A program made the position numbers and the translations under genes. Below the pieces are notes generated by a model, which ran no database searches, was not told where the DNA came from, and saw nothing but the letters and a program-made list of their open reading frames with translations. From NCBI GenBank assembly GCA_036768485.1, contig JAVLUZ010000521.1:62001-126000 (forward strand): a stretch of 64,000 bases of DNA, given 5' to 3'. Shown piece by piece: positions 1-12,400 of this stretch (positions are counted from its first letter, which is position 1; each line of letters starts with the position of its first letter). Source of the DNA: Mermis nigrescens. Taxonomy: Eukaryota; Nematoda; Enoplea; Mermithida; Mermithidae.

Positions 1-734
1 CAACAGACAGTTGCTCAGACAGTTGCAATAAAATTGGAGCTGCTGCTTATCTTAAGCACGTGCTTTTAAGCACATACTTAAGCTTGTGCTTAATTTTGGA
101 CTGTTGCAATAAAGTAAGCACATGCTTATCTTGGTCCGAGCTGATGCTTAACTTTATGAGTGGTCGGAGGCACTCATAAGTACCAGCTTGGCCGCGTTGA
201 CTAATATTTTCCATGAATTCGCAGACACATTCATTAGATATTCTTGCTGAAAAATCATTTAAAATATGCGAGAAAAAGTTAATCTATTGAAATCGACATA
301 CTTGTGCATATACAGAACGGAAATTCTGGGAGGTTTGACCTAAAAATTTTTAATAAGGGCTTTTTTGGCTCACGATAGATACGTCTCAAAAACGTTTCAA
401 TTTTTCACAGCATGTTTTTTTCTTGCTAGAAAGTAATCAAGAAAAATTTAATACGATTTAATAAAATTCAGTCAAAATTGACTACAAAAATCAACACTTT
501 CGGACTGAATAAAAGATCGCTAAAAACGTAAAACAAGTCGTTTTCGACGAGAGTCTGATAACAAACATTCTACGAGGTGAAAAATTTTTGCGGGGGTAGA
601 GGGGGCTAGGCAAACCCCAAGATTGTGTACGGCGGTGTCTTAATTTTGTTCATTAAAGATATAAATTTTTTGTTGGGGGATTTTTTAGTTTTTAAGTTCA
701 TTTTTGAGCTTAATTTGGAAAGTAAATTCGACAT

Positions 735-1076
735 TAAGAATATTTTTTCAGAAAGTGTTCAAATGTTATATAGAAAAACGTTCGCTATTTCGTACAAAAT
801 TATTTAATTGGGGATTATTTTCGATTTAATTGGGAAGCTAGCTCTTGTTTTTCTCGCCAGCATGAGTACTTTACGGGCGGGAAGTAATAAACTAATCATT
901 TGTATATTACGAAAATTTTTGTCAGAAGTTGCTTAAATGCAGTATAAATAGGAAAGCGTTAGTATGCGTTATTTCGTGCAAAATTGTTTTATTGGAATTG
1001 TTTTCGATTTTATTGGGGAGGGGTTAGTTCTTGTTCTTCTTACCAGCATCAGTGCACAATAAACTAATCATTTGCA
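735..1076. repeat. Diverged tandem duplication, unit about 170 bp
   Basis: 735-903 and 906-1076 share, in order, TATAGAAAAACGTT-like, TTATTTCGTRCAAAATT, TTTTCGATTTWATTGGG, CAGCATSAGT and AATAAACTAATCATTTG. Confidence 0.45.
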
Positions 1077-1199
1077 TTAGAAAAAACAGCATTTATCATT
1101 CAGCTTTTATTCTATTAGAAATTTGGAATATTGCTGTTAAAAATATCGATGTTACATGGCGGCATTAGGTAAACAGTTTGAATAATGAGGTTTCAGTAC

Positions 1200-1441
1200 C
1201 AGAGGTGGGCAGCACCAAAGTTCTGGGGAGGGGTGTGCAAGATTTTTTCAAAGGTCAAAAAATGGCCCTAAAAATGGTGGTATGGCCGAAAACACCACTT
1301 TTCAACGTTTATCATCGAGCACTAACCATTGGCATCAAAAAATTGCAGAAAAAACAAAAAATTTTCAAAAATTGAATTCTGGGGGGTATTTTGGTTTCTG
1401 AGAGAGGTGCATACCATCCAAACCTTCCACGCCCAGGTATG
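1200..1441 (+). mobile_element. hAT MITE, family A
   Basis: Ends are CAGAGGTGGGCAGC and GCCCAGGTATG (inverted). It is flanked by a perfect 8-bp duplication TTCAGTAC (1192-1199 and 1442-1449). The interior has the family hallmarks AAAAATGG, a GAGCACTA-type block and GAATTCTGGGG. Confidence 0.85.
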
Positions 1442-3653
1442 TTCAGTACCAGCTATCTGGGGTCAGTTGATGGGCAAGAAAGATGCGAAATTCTTTGCTT
1501 TACTAAGCCGCAATAATACGCAAGGTGTAATTTAAGCGAGAGTATATTAGACAATCTTATTTCACTGCTGAAGTGTTCAGCTACGAGAAAATGCGTTTTT
1601 GACTGTAAATTTGATTTCCGTTCGGCCCAAGTTTTGCCCTGTTTCTCATAAAAATATTGTTTTTGACATGCTCAATTCATTTTAGTCGAGCCATTAGTAG
1701 GGTCATATGCAGTTTCCTTTTTATCAGGAGGAAGGGTCAGTCAGTATTTTTTAAATTAAAATGCTTTTAAAGATGCTAATTCACAGTTTCTGGTAAATCA
1801 AATGTTTTTTGCAAATAGGTTATGATTTTTTCCTTGTCGTTTGCTAGGCTCCATCTTTCACAGAAAATTTACCATTTTTTCATTCTTGGAGGTCTTAATC
1901 CCCAAACTTTAACGTTTACGTCTGACGGCATTTTCTCTTTTAGGAAAAACAATTTGCAAGTCATTATCAAATCCTCAACATACGACCAGAATGAAAAGGA
2001 TAATTTTTTAAGTCATCCTTTGGGCCTTTATAAAAAAATTGAATAATACATTTGGGCTGAGGTACCAACTTTCTTGAATACGAAGAGCCAGGCTTACGAG
2101 CTTATTGATCGGATAATGCTTAATTTTTCGTGGAAACATAATGTCAAAAATTTTCCGTTGTCTTAAGAAGAATGATGTTGTATTTTTATCATAAGAAGCA
2201 CCAACAAAGTGACAAAAAACCTAGAAATCCTCGGGGAAAAGCTAAAATGGACAAGCATTATTATCGCTTTCTTTTGGCTCAAGAAAAAACAGAAACTAAA
2301 TTCACAACGAGGAGTTTTAAAGCAAAATATCTGAATTATTGTTTAATAGAAAGTAAAGAGAATGGATCAGGACAAAAGGGGAAGAACAAAGGGAAAGACA
2401 AAAATTAAGTAAATAAATGAAATAAAAGTTATTGATGTAAAAAAATGACTTAACAGAAAAACAAAAAAGTGTTGATTTAATCCTAAATGTAACGTGTACC
2501 AATTGCAGTCGACCTGTTACAGTATTTATGTCTTGCAAAAGACTATATAAATGCTTTAAAATATGAAAAAATTAATACGGAAATCGGGAAACCGATAACG
2601 TAAAATGCGAGTATTGTTACAGGCGTACCCTCGCCTTGTGAAATAATTGAAATAAGGAAACACATAAGGCAAGAGTGATCAATCAATTTGCAAAAGTACG
2701 AGCACACGCACAAGCTGCAAACTAAGACGGATATTAAATTTTAGGACAGTAGGTTGAAGTATAAAAATAAAATTAAAATTAATAGTCCAAAATGTAGCGA
2801 TTATTCCATAGAATTATTACAATCTTTCTAGCTAACGTTATTTAAAAATATTATCGCAACTGTATAGCGTAATTCCCACGTTTTGTGTGGCTTTGGGACT
2901 TTTCCCAGGAAGGAGCGGTATTTTTCTTTGATTTTAATGATATGCATGGCTCGACTGACGGGATTTTTTGACATCAACCTCATTTGCACATTTTTCAGAC
3001 AGTGTCTGGCAGGAGTAAATATAAAACTGTTGCTTAAGTTAAGCACGAACTTAAGCATATGCTTCGAAGATTTAAGCACGTACTTATAAGCACTTGCTAG
3101 GTTAAGCACGAGGTCAAAATTTTTATTGTAACCCAATTAAGCAGTTCACGGGCTAGGTTGTTGCAGCAGTTTGTTAAATGAGCCGCATGTTAAGCAAAGC
3201 ATATTAAACATCAATAAGAAGAGCTTAAAGCAATCAGCCACTACGAGAACATAATTGAAGAAGCCATTTATGCGGTGGAAAACTAATACAGTAATAATAC
3301 TTTTGCGAAAATGGGCCGTTTGGAATGAAAGAGACTGTAGTAGACAAAACGACATGGGCTGCAAATCATCAAGAAATTTAGTTTAAAATCAGTCTTTAAA
3401 ATTTTTGTTCCTGTCCCTCCGAACCACGATCTTGGCTACACCTCTGTTTCGATGTATCTACTGTGTCCGGCCGTACATGTTGAGGCATTACACTTTGTGG
3501 TAGGATGCGAGCTCTTGTGAAAGGATTGCATAATTCTCATTATCTAAATTGGTGAATTGTCAGAGATTAAAAGCGTATCCGTTTGAAGGGTGCTGTCCAG
3601 CGTGGCCGTCTTCCTGTTTGTAACATTTTTCCAATGTGGCCGTTCGTCCCATG

Positions 3654-3841
3654 CAGGGGTGATTTAAGCGGGGCGGGGGCGGCAACCCCTCTCCCATTGG
3701 GCCAAAATAGTGCGCAAAATTAAGGATTTTTGAGCGATTTTTAGCGATTTTCGGGTTGAAACGGCTAATTTTTCCGCCCAAGTCAAAGTTCCGCCCCCTT
3801 AGGAGTACCGCCCCCCTAAGAAAATCCTGGATCCGCCACTG
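3654..3841 (-). mobile_element. hAT MITE, family J (CAGTGGCGGATCC)
   Basis: 188 bp, ends CAGGGGTGATT and GGATCCGCCACTG, flanked by GTCCCATG and GTCCTATG (7 of 8 match). It is the reverse-oriented twin of 28470-28656 and sits inside a GGCCG minisatellite remnant (3585-3900). Confidence 0.8.
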
Positions 3842-4506
3842 GTCCTATGTGGCCGCCTGTCCAGCCTGGCCGCCCGTCCGGGGTGGCCGCCCAATTGACT
3901 AGATGGCTTAAACGCTCTGGCACGTTTCTCCGACCATCCCGATTCATCAGCTGTCCCGATTCTCCTTCTAAGAATAAAACATATCATTTTTAGATTGCCA
4001 AGAATCCCTTTTCTCCGATCGTCTCAATGCTCCGATTTGTCGTATAATAATCGCTTTTGTAAAAGATAGCTTAAGTGTGGTTTATAGATTTGTTTTAGTG
4101 GGTATCATAGAGGAATAGGACTTATTTCATGTACGAATTTTTACGCAACTATTCTGGCTTACCCAAAAAGTTTTTGCTTAGCTGTTTAGTTAAGTTGTGA
4201 TTGATATTTTCTAGCTACAAAACTACGCTGACGCAGTAAAAGTTTATTGTGAATAGTTGTAACAAATTTTGCCACCCCAAAGTCATTCATGGTTTTAGTC
4301 AACGACCTCAGAATAAAATTAGAATATTGATTAAAAGGGAAAATATGCTTTGTGCTGCCGGGAACATACTGCGCGCACATTTCGCTTGACAAGAACGTGA
4401 CAAAATAAAAAAGACACACACAAAAGAGTTACTTTTCTTGTGCGAGATACATATCATTTAGGTGCATTTTGTGCAAGAGAATGCCAGTGCATGATACTCG
4501 TTTGAC

Positions 4507-4758
4507 TATAGTCCGTTTCATTTAAGTTTGCGATTTTCTTTTCAATTTATCCGTATGAATCAGGCTAAACAAGTGGTTTAAACTTTTGATGCAATGCTGC
4601 GGCTTAAAATAGCAAACATATCCTGTAACTCAATATATTCTTGAATATCACAGCTATGGTGTTAGTTTAAATCACTTTTGTAGGCACTTTAAATTTTTTA
4701 AGAAACCTCAAAGTTAAATTTTTTCAAAAAACCTTCAAGTTAAATGAAACGGACTATA
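4507..4758. mobile_element. MITE, TATAGTC family
   Basis: Begins TATAGTCCGTTTCATTTAA and ends with its exact inverse. Other copies are at 26153, 28868 and 39991. The TA ends suggest a Tc1/mariner-like origin. Confidence 0.75.
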
Positions 4759-4867
4759 GCATTCAAATAAATATTGTCGCAATATTATGTAATATTCAAA
4801 ATAGAAACTTTAAATACAGCATAGACGGACGGCCGCTCTGGACAGTATAATTAAGCCATGTTTTGCT

Positions 4868-5075
4868 GTGGGCGGCCATCCTGGATGGGCGGTCATCCTG
4901 GATAGGTGGCCAGCCTGGATGGACGGCCAGGCTGGATGGGCTCTGCCAGCCTGGAAAATTCACGCCGTAATTTTGCATACAGCATGTGACGGTCACTCTG
5001 GATGGACGGCCAGGCTGGACGGACGGCCAAGCTTGACAGGCGGCCACCCTGGATGGACGGCTACCCTGGACACAA
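4868..5075. repeat. Minisatellite, 17-bp unit GGATGGACGGCCAGCCT
   Basis: About ten degenerate copies of the G+C-rich unit, interrupted once by 40 bases of unique sequence. A related array (GGCCGCCCGTCCAGCCT) occurs in inverse orientation at 3585-3900. The open frames across it are a by-product of the repeat. Confidence 0.8.
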
Positions 5076-5993
5076 TCCTCTGAAGTAGCCTAATTTGGAT
5101 ATGAAATGTCATTGTACCAGCTAAGAACTTCAAATACCAAAACTTTAGTATTTTGACTTTTTTGCTTTTTTAAGCGTGAAAAGTCGTTCACGAAAATTTT
5201 TTCGGAACCTTATTCTAAGCTAGTTCTGTATCATCGTACATATTTAGTAAGACTGCTGGTATATCATGTCAAATAATTGTATGAATCACCGTGGGAATAA
5301 ATCTTATTTCGTGATTTCAGCTTCGAATAAATCAACGCTTTAAGGCTATCTACATATTTATTTTTTTCAAGACACATGAGCATTGCTTACATTATTTTTA
5401 CTATCGTTTCAGTTTGAGTATTATACGTCTATGTCCAAGTTATGTACGCTAAAAATTTTCAAGTCGGCTGATCATGTATTCAACATTAGCTGGGTCTGGG
5501 TTGGCGGTTAAACAAGCAGCAATGCATCGAATTCTGTTTGGCTTTCTTCAACTGCATGCATAAAAAAATTTACTGATGCTCAATAAAAACGGGCTGTATC
5601 ATTACAGCTGTTCATATGTAGAATGTTTATAATTACCTTATCAACATACTCAAGGAAAAACTTAGTGTCACAAGAAATGCAGGCTTTACGTTGATAGACC
5701 CGCAATGTTTTTCGACTTTCGTGAATTCTTTCAAACTCTTTATCTTAAGTTACAAAAGTGTTTCATTTACTTAAATTTTTCGACAGACACACCTCACTGG
5801 GATTCGGTAGCTTCTCTTCCTTATGGAGTGTCTATCGTTAGTCAATCATAAAGTTTATTTTGTCAGACCGGATAAGTCCCAATAGGTTTGCAAGTTCAAA
5901 TGAGATTCACAACAGCCACTTAGTATGCAGTGTTTCTAGACATCATAATGCACCAATATGCCATGCATCAGTTTTACGTTACAAAGTCTAAAT

Positions 5994-6140
5994 CAGATGT
6001 TGGACGAGGGGGTCTGAGCCCTCAGAGAATCTAAAAGACCCTGCGAAAATCGATAGACCCCTAGAATTAAATTTTAGATTTTAGTTTTAGCAATTTCTCT
6101 CCATCGGACCCTCCCAGAATTAGGTTGCTGCCTATGTATG
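5994..6140. mobile_element. Short hAT-like MITE
   Basis: Shares its interior (GGGGTCTGAGC... CAGAATTAGGTTGCTGCC) and ends with 19410-19553. The flanks GTCTAAAT and GCCTTAAT match at 6 of 8 positions. Confidence 0.5.
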
Positions 6141-6213
6141 GCCTTAATCCCTTCAGCTTAGCTTAATAAAGTCATTAAGGTCTATTCCCACGGCGGCGAC
6201 CAGTGGCCACCCG

Positions 6214-6471
6214 CACACGTGGGCATGAGGGGGTGGGGGGTTTGGGGGTACGCAACCCCAAGAAGTTCAAATACCCCCAGAAACCAAAATACCCCCCCAG
6301 AATTCAATTTTCGAAATTTTTTTTGTTTTTTCCTAATTTTTTGATGCAAATGGATAGTGCTCGATGAGAAACGTTAAAAAATGGTGTTTCTCTGTCATAC
6401 CACCATTTGTGATACCATTTTTTGACCTTTGATGCACCCTCCTTCCAGAATTTTGGTGTTGCCCACCTATG
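6214..6471 (-). mobile_element. hAT MITE, family A
   Basis: Ends CACACGTGGGC and GCCCACCTATG; the flanks GCCACCCG and GCCGCCGG match at 6 of 8. The interior aligns in reverse with 1200-1441. Confidence 0.65.
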
Positions 6472-6544
6472 GCCGCCGGCCATCTTGGTCGGCTGCCAGC
6501 GACCGTTGATTGTAGGGCAAAATGACGCGGCAACCAGATTAGAA

Positions 6545-7380
6545 TGCACAACCGCCGCATAATTCACAACCGCCGCGTAGTTCACAACCGCCGCGTAATA
6601 GAGAAGCGCCGCAATTGCTATTACACAAGAAATGTGTCATAGAACAGGCGGAAATACGTGTAAAACATACAACTTATGTACACTTCTCTTTTAATTAAAC
6701 AAAATTTGACGTTTTTCGTTTTTTGGAATAATAAATGGCCGACTAAGAAGCAGACCATTTTTTTGTGAACCCGACGTTTTTTAGCTATTAGCGGTAACCA
6801 AGTTCAATTAGCTCTATTTCAGAGTCCCTCCCTGAGTCATTTTATAGTCTGAATCTTTTTATAGCCCTTGAGTCATTTTACTAACTAAGTTTGCGGTGGT
6901 TCTGTTCATTAGCAGACACAGTCGTATATGGGTCTGCGGGTATAGTAGTCCCTCTATGAACCGGCTAGCCTGTAGTTTCTCCGTAACCCCCCAGACTTTG
7001 AACCTTTCTCTATTACTGTACATTTAAGCACCGAAAATTTGACAGTTTTGAGTCAAAAAGGAGCTAAAAAGCACACGGTTTACAATTTTAAGAAGAATAG
7101 ACAATTCCGAGGGGTTTACAGCCATATTCCGGGGGTTCGGTAGCTATTCTGGGGTGAAACCCCCCAGGAACACGTGTGCATACGACGTGATTAGCGATTT
7201 TTGAATTATGCGGCGATTGTAAGCTAAGTAAGCGGCGGTTGTGAACTACGTATGCGGCGCTTCTGTATTATGCAGCGGTTGTGAATTGTGCGGCGGTTGT
7301 GCTTTCCAATGCGGCGGTTCTGTACTATGCGGCGGTTGTAAACTAAGTGGCGGTAGTGCACTATGCGGCGGTTGTGCATC
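6545..7380. repeat. GCGGCGGTTGTG arrays in opposite orientations
   Basis: 6545-6613 reads CACAACCGCCGCRTA repeated; 7204-7380 reads its complement, GCGGCGGTTGTG, about eight times with variable 4-8 base spacers. The 600 bases between are A+T-rich. Both arrays adjoin a CGCGGCAACCAG segment. The frames through them are repeat artefacts. Confidence 0.65.
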
Positions 7381-7469
7381 CGGCCCCGGCAACCAGCCCA
7401 CCGGCAACCTGTTGGTCGGCGGCTGCTGGCTGATGGCGCATATGACGCGGCAACCAGCAGCAACTTACT

Positions 7470-9309
7470 ATTTTGATTGTCGTACCGTTGGATTTCGAAG
7501 AAAAAATCAGAAAACTACGAATAAATTGAACAAAAAATAGTAAAAAAGGAGTATATGGCGCAAAGCGGCGGAAATTTTACGCTCCTTAGAAATGGATAGA
7601 TAAAAACGCTTAAAATGGCATCTTTTCTATGAATCTTTTGGAAATCGCGAATTCTAGAGGGTTAAAAAAATTCTGCTATTAGTTACTTTTTGATATTTCT
7701 AATTTTTGAATAATTTTTTCTGTCAGACATGCATACATATCAAAGGAATGCGGCTAGTCTGGATCAGCCTGGTCTGACAGTCAGTGGGTGTGCTAAATTT
7801 AGCTCAAATGGCATTAAAATCTTGTGTGAATGAAGAAACCGTAATATACAGTTTTTGATCGATTTCAGACGCTTACTCAAAATCCAAATTTTCGTTCATT
7901 TTAGGCTTTAATTTTGCCTTTTGTTTTCCCTGATAATCTTCCTTTTTTCTTCTTAGTGCCACCCTATTTGAACGTCTGGTCGTTGTGATTATAAATAAGC
8001 ATATGTATTTGTAGTGACTGTGCACTATGAAGCAATGGGTCCTAAATGTAGCGCTTAGGCCCATCTGCTCTTTGATCGACAGACTCGATGATCTAGGTTT
8101 GCTCTCGTTAATTGATATTTAATCATTATATGACATAAGACGCCGCCTTGTTCTTTCAACACCTTGCGATTCAAGGAGGAAGCTTTTTTTGTTTAGTTCT
8201 ACTCATTTTTATAAATTACTTGGAGTTTTAATTTATGTTGAAACTTCTAAATACTAATCTCAAGCACCTGTCTCATACAGTATTTTTTAATTTTTTTTAT
8301 TTCACTCCTATTTTTACTTCATTTTATTTAGTTTTTATTTTACTGATTGTCAGTTGAATTTCGGTAAAAATTTATTAAATTCTTGCTTAATGCGGAACGA
8401 CAAGTTATAATATGCGTGAGTCTATTGTAATTTGTAGTGAGTTCACTTCGACAGAAATTTCTGGATCAAAATCTCAAACAAAGAGCTGTAAAACTACTTT
8501 TTTTGCTATCTATTAAACCAAACATACCCATATTATGAATTATATTGCTTTTTCGTTGCATTGTTTTTTATCTGTTCTCCTTTCTCTTTTTTGTCGCACT
8601 TTTTCGAGTATACCGATCTGCCCAAAGAATTTTGTCTTACTCCACTCTAAGGCAGGTTGTATGCTGTCTCTTGCTTTCTTTTTTCACTTCTGGAAATGGT
8701 TTAGGCTTAATGCTATCTGATTTGCTCCTCATATTTGATCCACCTCGGCTTTTGTTCTTCAAATAAATTTAGCTTAATTTATGGACATTTTCAATTTTTT
8801 AAATTTAGGGCAAAGGATTGCTAACATCTATTTTTTGTAATGATTTTCCGCAATGTATACTAACGTAGTAACGCAATCGCGTACTACAGCTACGCTTACA
8901 ACGAACTCTTTGAAATTCCTCCTATTCATCAATTAGATTTCAAACTCTTGTTAAATTTTTTACCCTGATTAATTTAAGTTCATCGGTAACACTAGTTTTT
9001 ATTCGTAAACTTGCGGTCAGAAAAATGAAATACTAATCTGATTCGAAGCCTAATCGGTGCATAATATGTTATTTGTACGACAGTGGCAATATTATCAAGA
9101 AATCTTTGACGAATTTGAAGAATCAATCAAATGCAATGATTTCGAAATATTTCTTGTTCAGAATATCTCGACTGTTTATTTCTTATTCTTTATACTAATG
9201 GTCTCCAAGTGCTCACTATAATTGGCACCGATTATCTGAATGAAGAGTTTATGGAAATTCATTCGCCTCTAAAACATTTATCGTGTTTTATATCGTTTTA
9301 TAGAGACAT
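7470..9309. other. Intergenic region upstream of the globin gene
   Basis: A+T-rich sequence with a partial family B fragment at about 7730-7810. No coding exon, RNA gene or clear core promoter is recognised. The globin promoter is presumably in its last 1 kb. Confidence 0.4.
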
Positions 9310-9402
9310 ATGGGTAGCGAACAATCAATTGCGGTTGATAGTCAAGGAGCCAGCCGGACCGTTTCTGCTTCAGCTCTCCTCGAGCCTAGCAACATACAAA
9401 AG
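9310..9402 (+). CDS. Globin exon 1 (acylation signal)
   Basis: ATG at 9310 opens 31 codons ending AACATACAAAAG, followed by GTATTG at 9403. This start is chosen because Gly2 and Ser6 make a myristoylation signal. An acceptor-like tttatag six bases upstream (ending 9303) could be an SL trans-splice site or the 3' end of a 5'-UTR intron. Confidence 0.75.
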
Positions 9403-12400
9403 GTATTGTGCACTTATAAAAACAATGAAAAAAGGGGCTTTGTAAAATCCTATAATTATCGTCAATTTAAGGCCAATTTAAAAAACATCTTGTATATTTA
9501 GTGGTTTCAAAACACGTACAACTTGAAGAGAATCTTATTACTGAGTTTGCATTAGATTATTTAGAAATGATATGTAATTTCAGGTGTACAATATTACTAT
9601 GAAGAAGCGGGCGGTACCATAAAAACGGTGATAAAGCTTGAAAAATTATTTTTTCACATATTACAGTAGGAGATCGTCGTACATATTTCATCCTGTAACA
9701 ATTTTAAAAAATATCGAAGTTTGTCGACGGATTCACTTGGAGTCGTATGAAATACTGAATAAATAACCAGATTAATGGAACGAAACAAGAATGATGAAAA
9801 ATTCTGATCTAATAATACTAACGCTAAAAATTTAATAATAAAAAAATTAACATTTCCATCTATTAAAAAACTTTGAATCAAAAAATTTGAATTTGTTCCA
9901 TTTTAGTAACTTTAATTAATTAATTTATTTTATTCTCTGATTTAATTTGGGCTCAAACCTGGGCTTGAATAATGCAGTGAGTAGGCTAGGCTCAAAGTTG
10001 GTGCCGTTTCTGTAAACACTTAAGTCAGATTTAAGCCTAACTTGAGTCTGAATCGAGGGAAACTGTTCAATGAGCATGCTGTCAAATGTGACTATTTTAT
10101 GCTCCAATACGTAGATGATGAGTCAATCAGCAACATGTGATTAGGGTTGCTGATCTATCTTCATTGGCCTTGAAAACGTTATTAGCAAATCTAAGAACAT
10201 CGCAATCCAAACGTAAGGTGATTTTTATTATTTTCTGGAACATTCATATTTTTATTTTAAGTATTTATTTAAAAGCATTTTCTAATTTCATCGTTATTTA
10301 TCTTTCTGTATGAAATTTACACGCTAAGATGGCAAAAAATCGGAAGGGCTTCTTCCAGCGGCTAATAACGTTTGAAGAAGGAAAGTTGTTCGCCTTCGAT
10401 AAATAAATGAGTCACTGCCTAGTTTTTTATGTGAAAGTTTAGCAGAAAACGTACTTGATATGATGTTTAATTCTTAGTTAAATCCAATATGCTTATCAAC
10501 GATTCCGATGTTTTACATATTTGTTCTTATCAGCCACATTATGCATCCCATCGCTTTGCTTTAAAGAACACAAGTTTATAACATAGAAAATAAGCAGAAT
10601 GCGTGTCACCCAAAAGTGCTAGCTAAAAGAAGTCAAAATAAACTAGGCTTAATTATATTAACGTGCTGCTAAGCAAGGACCATGAGGGGAGGGAGACGAA
10701 GCAACGGCAGCCCCCATGAGCCTAACATACTATATGTAATTTTTTATGATTACGGCCGTCATTGTTATCAATTTCAACTTTTCCCTAATTATTCAAGACA
10801 TCTTATAGCCTTTTCGCGGACCGGAAGCCACATTTTTGGGCAAGATTCGATTAATTTTCTAAGTCAAGGAAGATTTTATGACTTTTGCAAGTGTTTCTAC
10901 AACAGATTTTAGCAATCAATTCAGAAAAATTTTTGCATATCTCTTCAAGCGCGTGAGTACAACGAAAATGAAAATTCACTATCCTTAGCCATCATGCAGC
11001 CCAAATTTTACATTAAGTTTTTTGGTGCTTAGGGCCGTATTTTCGCTTGAAGGGAATTTTGATAAAATTGCGACAATGGAGCACTTTTTTCGCGTTTTTC
11101 ACATGATATTAAAAAAATTAATTTTTTTGTGGGAAAATCGTTGCATCAGGTGTAATAAGCAATGAAATTAGAAATAGGAAAATACGGAAAATATTATTTT
11201 GCATAATAATTGCGAATTTTCGGCACTATTTTAAATGTGTTTGAAGGAAGTAGGATTGTCGCTTCTTGCGAAAATGCTGACCGTCAGCCGCACAGACATG
11301 TTTTAGTGTTTTTGCGATTTTCCTGAACTTGCCTTTTCTATTTTATTTCTTTTGAATAGTGCCTTGCAGGCTCGTTCCATTTCACAAGTGGACAACAATC
11401 GCTGTGGAGCAGTGGACGACTTATGGGCGAATCAAGAGACTGGAAAATCATCATTTTCTAACGCAGCAAATGTAGGTTCGAAAACGCCAGTTGTGCTAAT
11501 GCGGCAAAAACTTCGGGAGCGGGTTTATACCATAGTCAAACATCTCTCGTTTTATCTCCACAAGGATCGAGGGTTTCAGCAATGGGTGAACATGTAAGGC
11601 AATCAATCAAACACACAGTATGTTTTGCATACATGTAACAGGGGGATGGAGGATTTCTCAGCCAAAGTCGGCCGTCCCCCATCCTCTTGGAGCCAGAAAA
11701 CTTTTGACCCCCGATTTTTGAAATAATTAAATTTTTTGGCTGTTTTTAGGTGTTTTTTGGCCGTTTTTTGGCCCAAAATTGAAGATCATCTACCCCTCCC
11801 CATCAAAAATGGCCGGAGATTCCCACCCAAAGTGTCGAGCCGTTACGTGTATTATGTTGTGCATGAAATATATTCATTTCACTGAATGTTCTTAACCATG
11901 TGATTTTCGATGCATAACAATTTCCTTGTGTGTTTCCACCGATCCAAATTTAGGCTAAACGATATAAATTCGGGCTTTTAGGGAGCTTATCTCGTCGAAC
12001 CCTACTGCACTGTGCTCGGCATATGCGCATTAGCATATGTTTCAAATTTGCGCACATCTGCAGTCGAAATAAATTTCATATAAAAGCGTTTTAAGCATGC
12101 TCAAAGTTCATCTTATGCTTACATTATCAATTAGCTTATAGGCAAGCCGCTTTTGCAAATTATTTTCTTGCCAGTTGATTCCCACACTTTATGAAGTTAT
12201 CTTACAGACTTAAAGTCATTCAATGCTAGAGATACATTAAGATCGCTTACTAATCCCTCCTGTCATTACATCGTGCTGAATATGCATGCACAGCATGATC
12301 GATCAAAGGATTGGGGTCAGCCAGCCACTCTGGAAGTCAATTAATGATCTTTTTATGTCAAAATGATCTCGCTAATACAAATGCTAAAATAGCGTTAAAA

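Larger units (their letters stand above)
22..3131. mobile_element. Large element with TIRs built of AAGCACGTGC motifs
   Basis: The left end (GTTGCAATAAAATTGGAGC, then repeated TTAAGCAC) is matched in inverted orientation by 3020-3131, which ends in GCACGAGGTC and ATTTTTATTGTAAC. The arms are about 100 bp and full of short TTAAGCACGTGC-like palindromes. The interior has no recognisable coding sequence and carries the MITE at 1200 and a diverged tandem duplication. Confidence 0.45.

Noticed and set aside
4796..5083. Long frames on both strands in the 17-bp minisatellite
   Set aside because: Tryptophan- and proline-rich repeats on both strands are what a stop-free G+C-rich repeat gives.
6920..7181. 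Possible element bounded by GTCGTATATGGG and GTGCATACGAC
   Set aside because: The inverted match is only about 8 bases and no duplication could be found.
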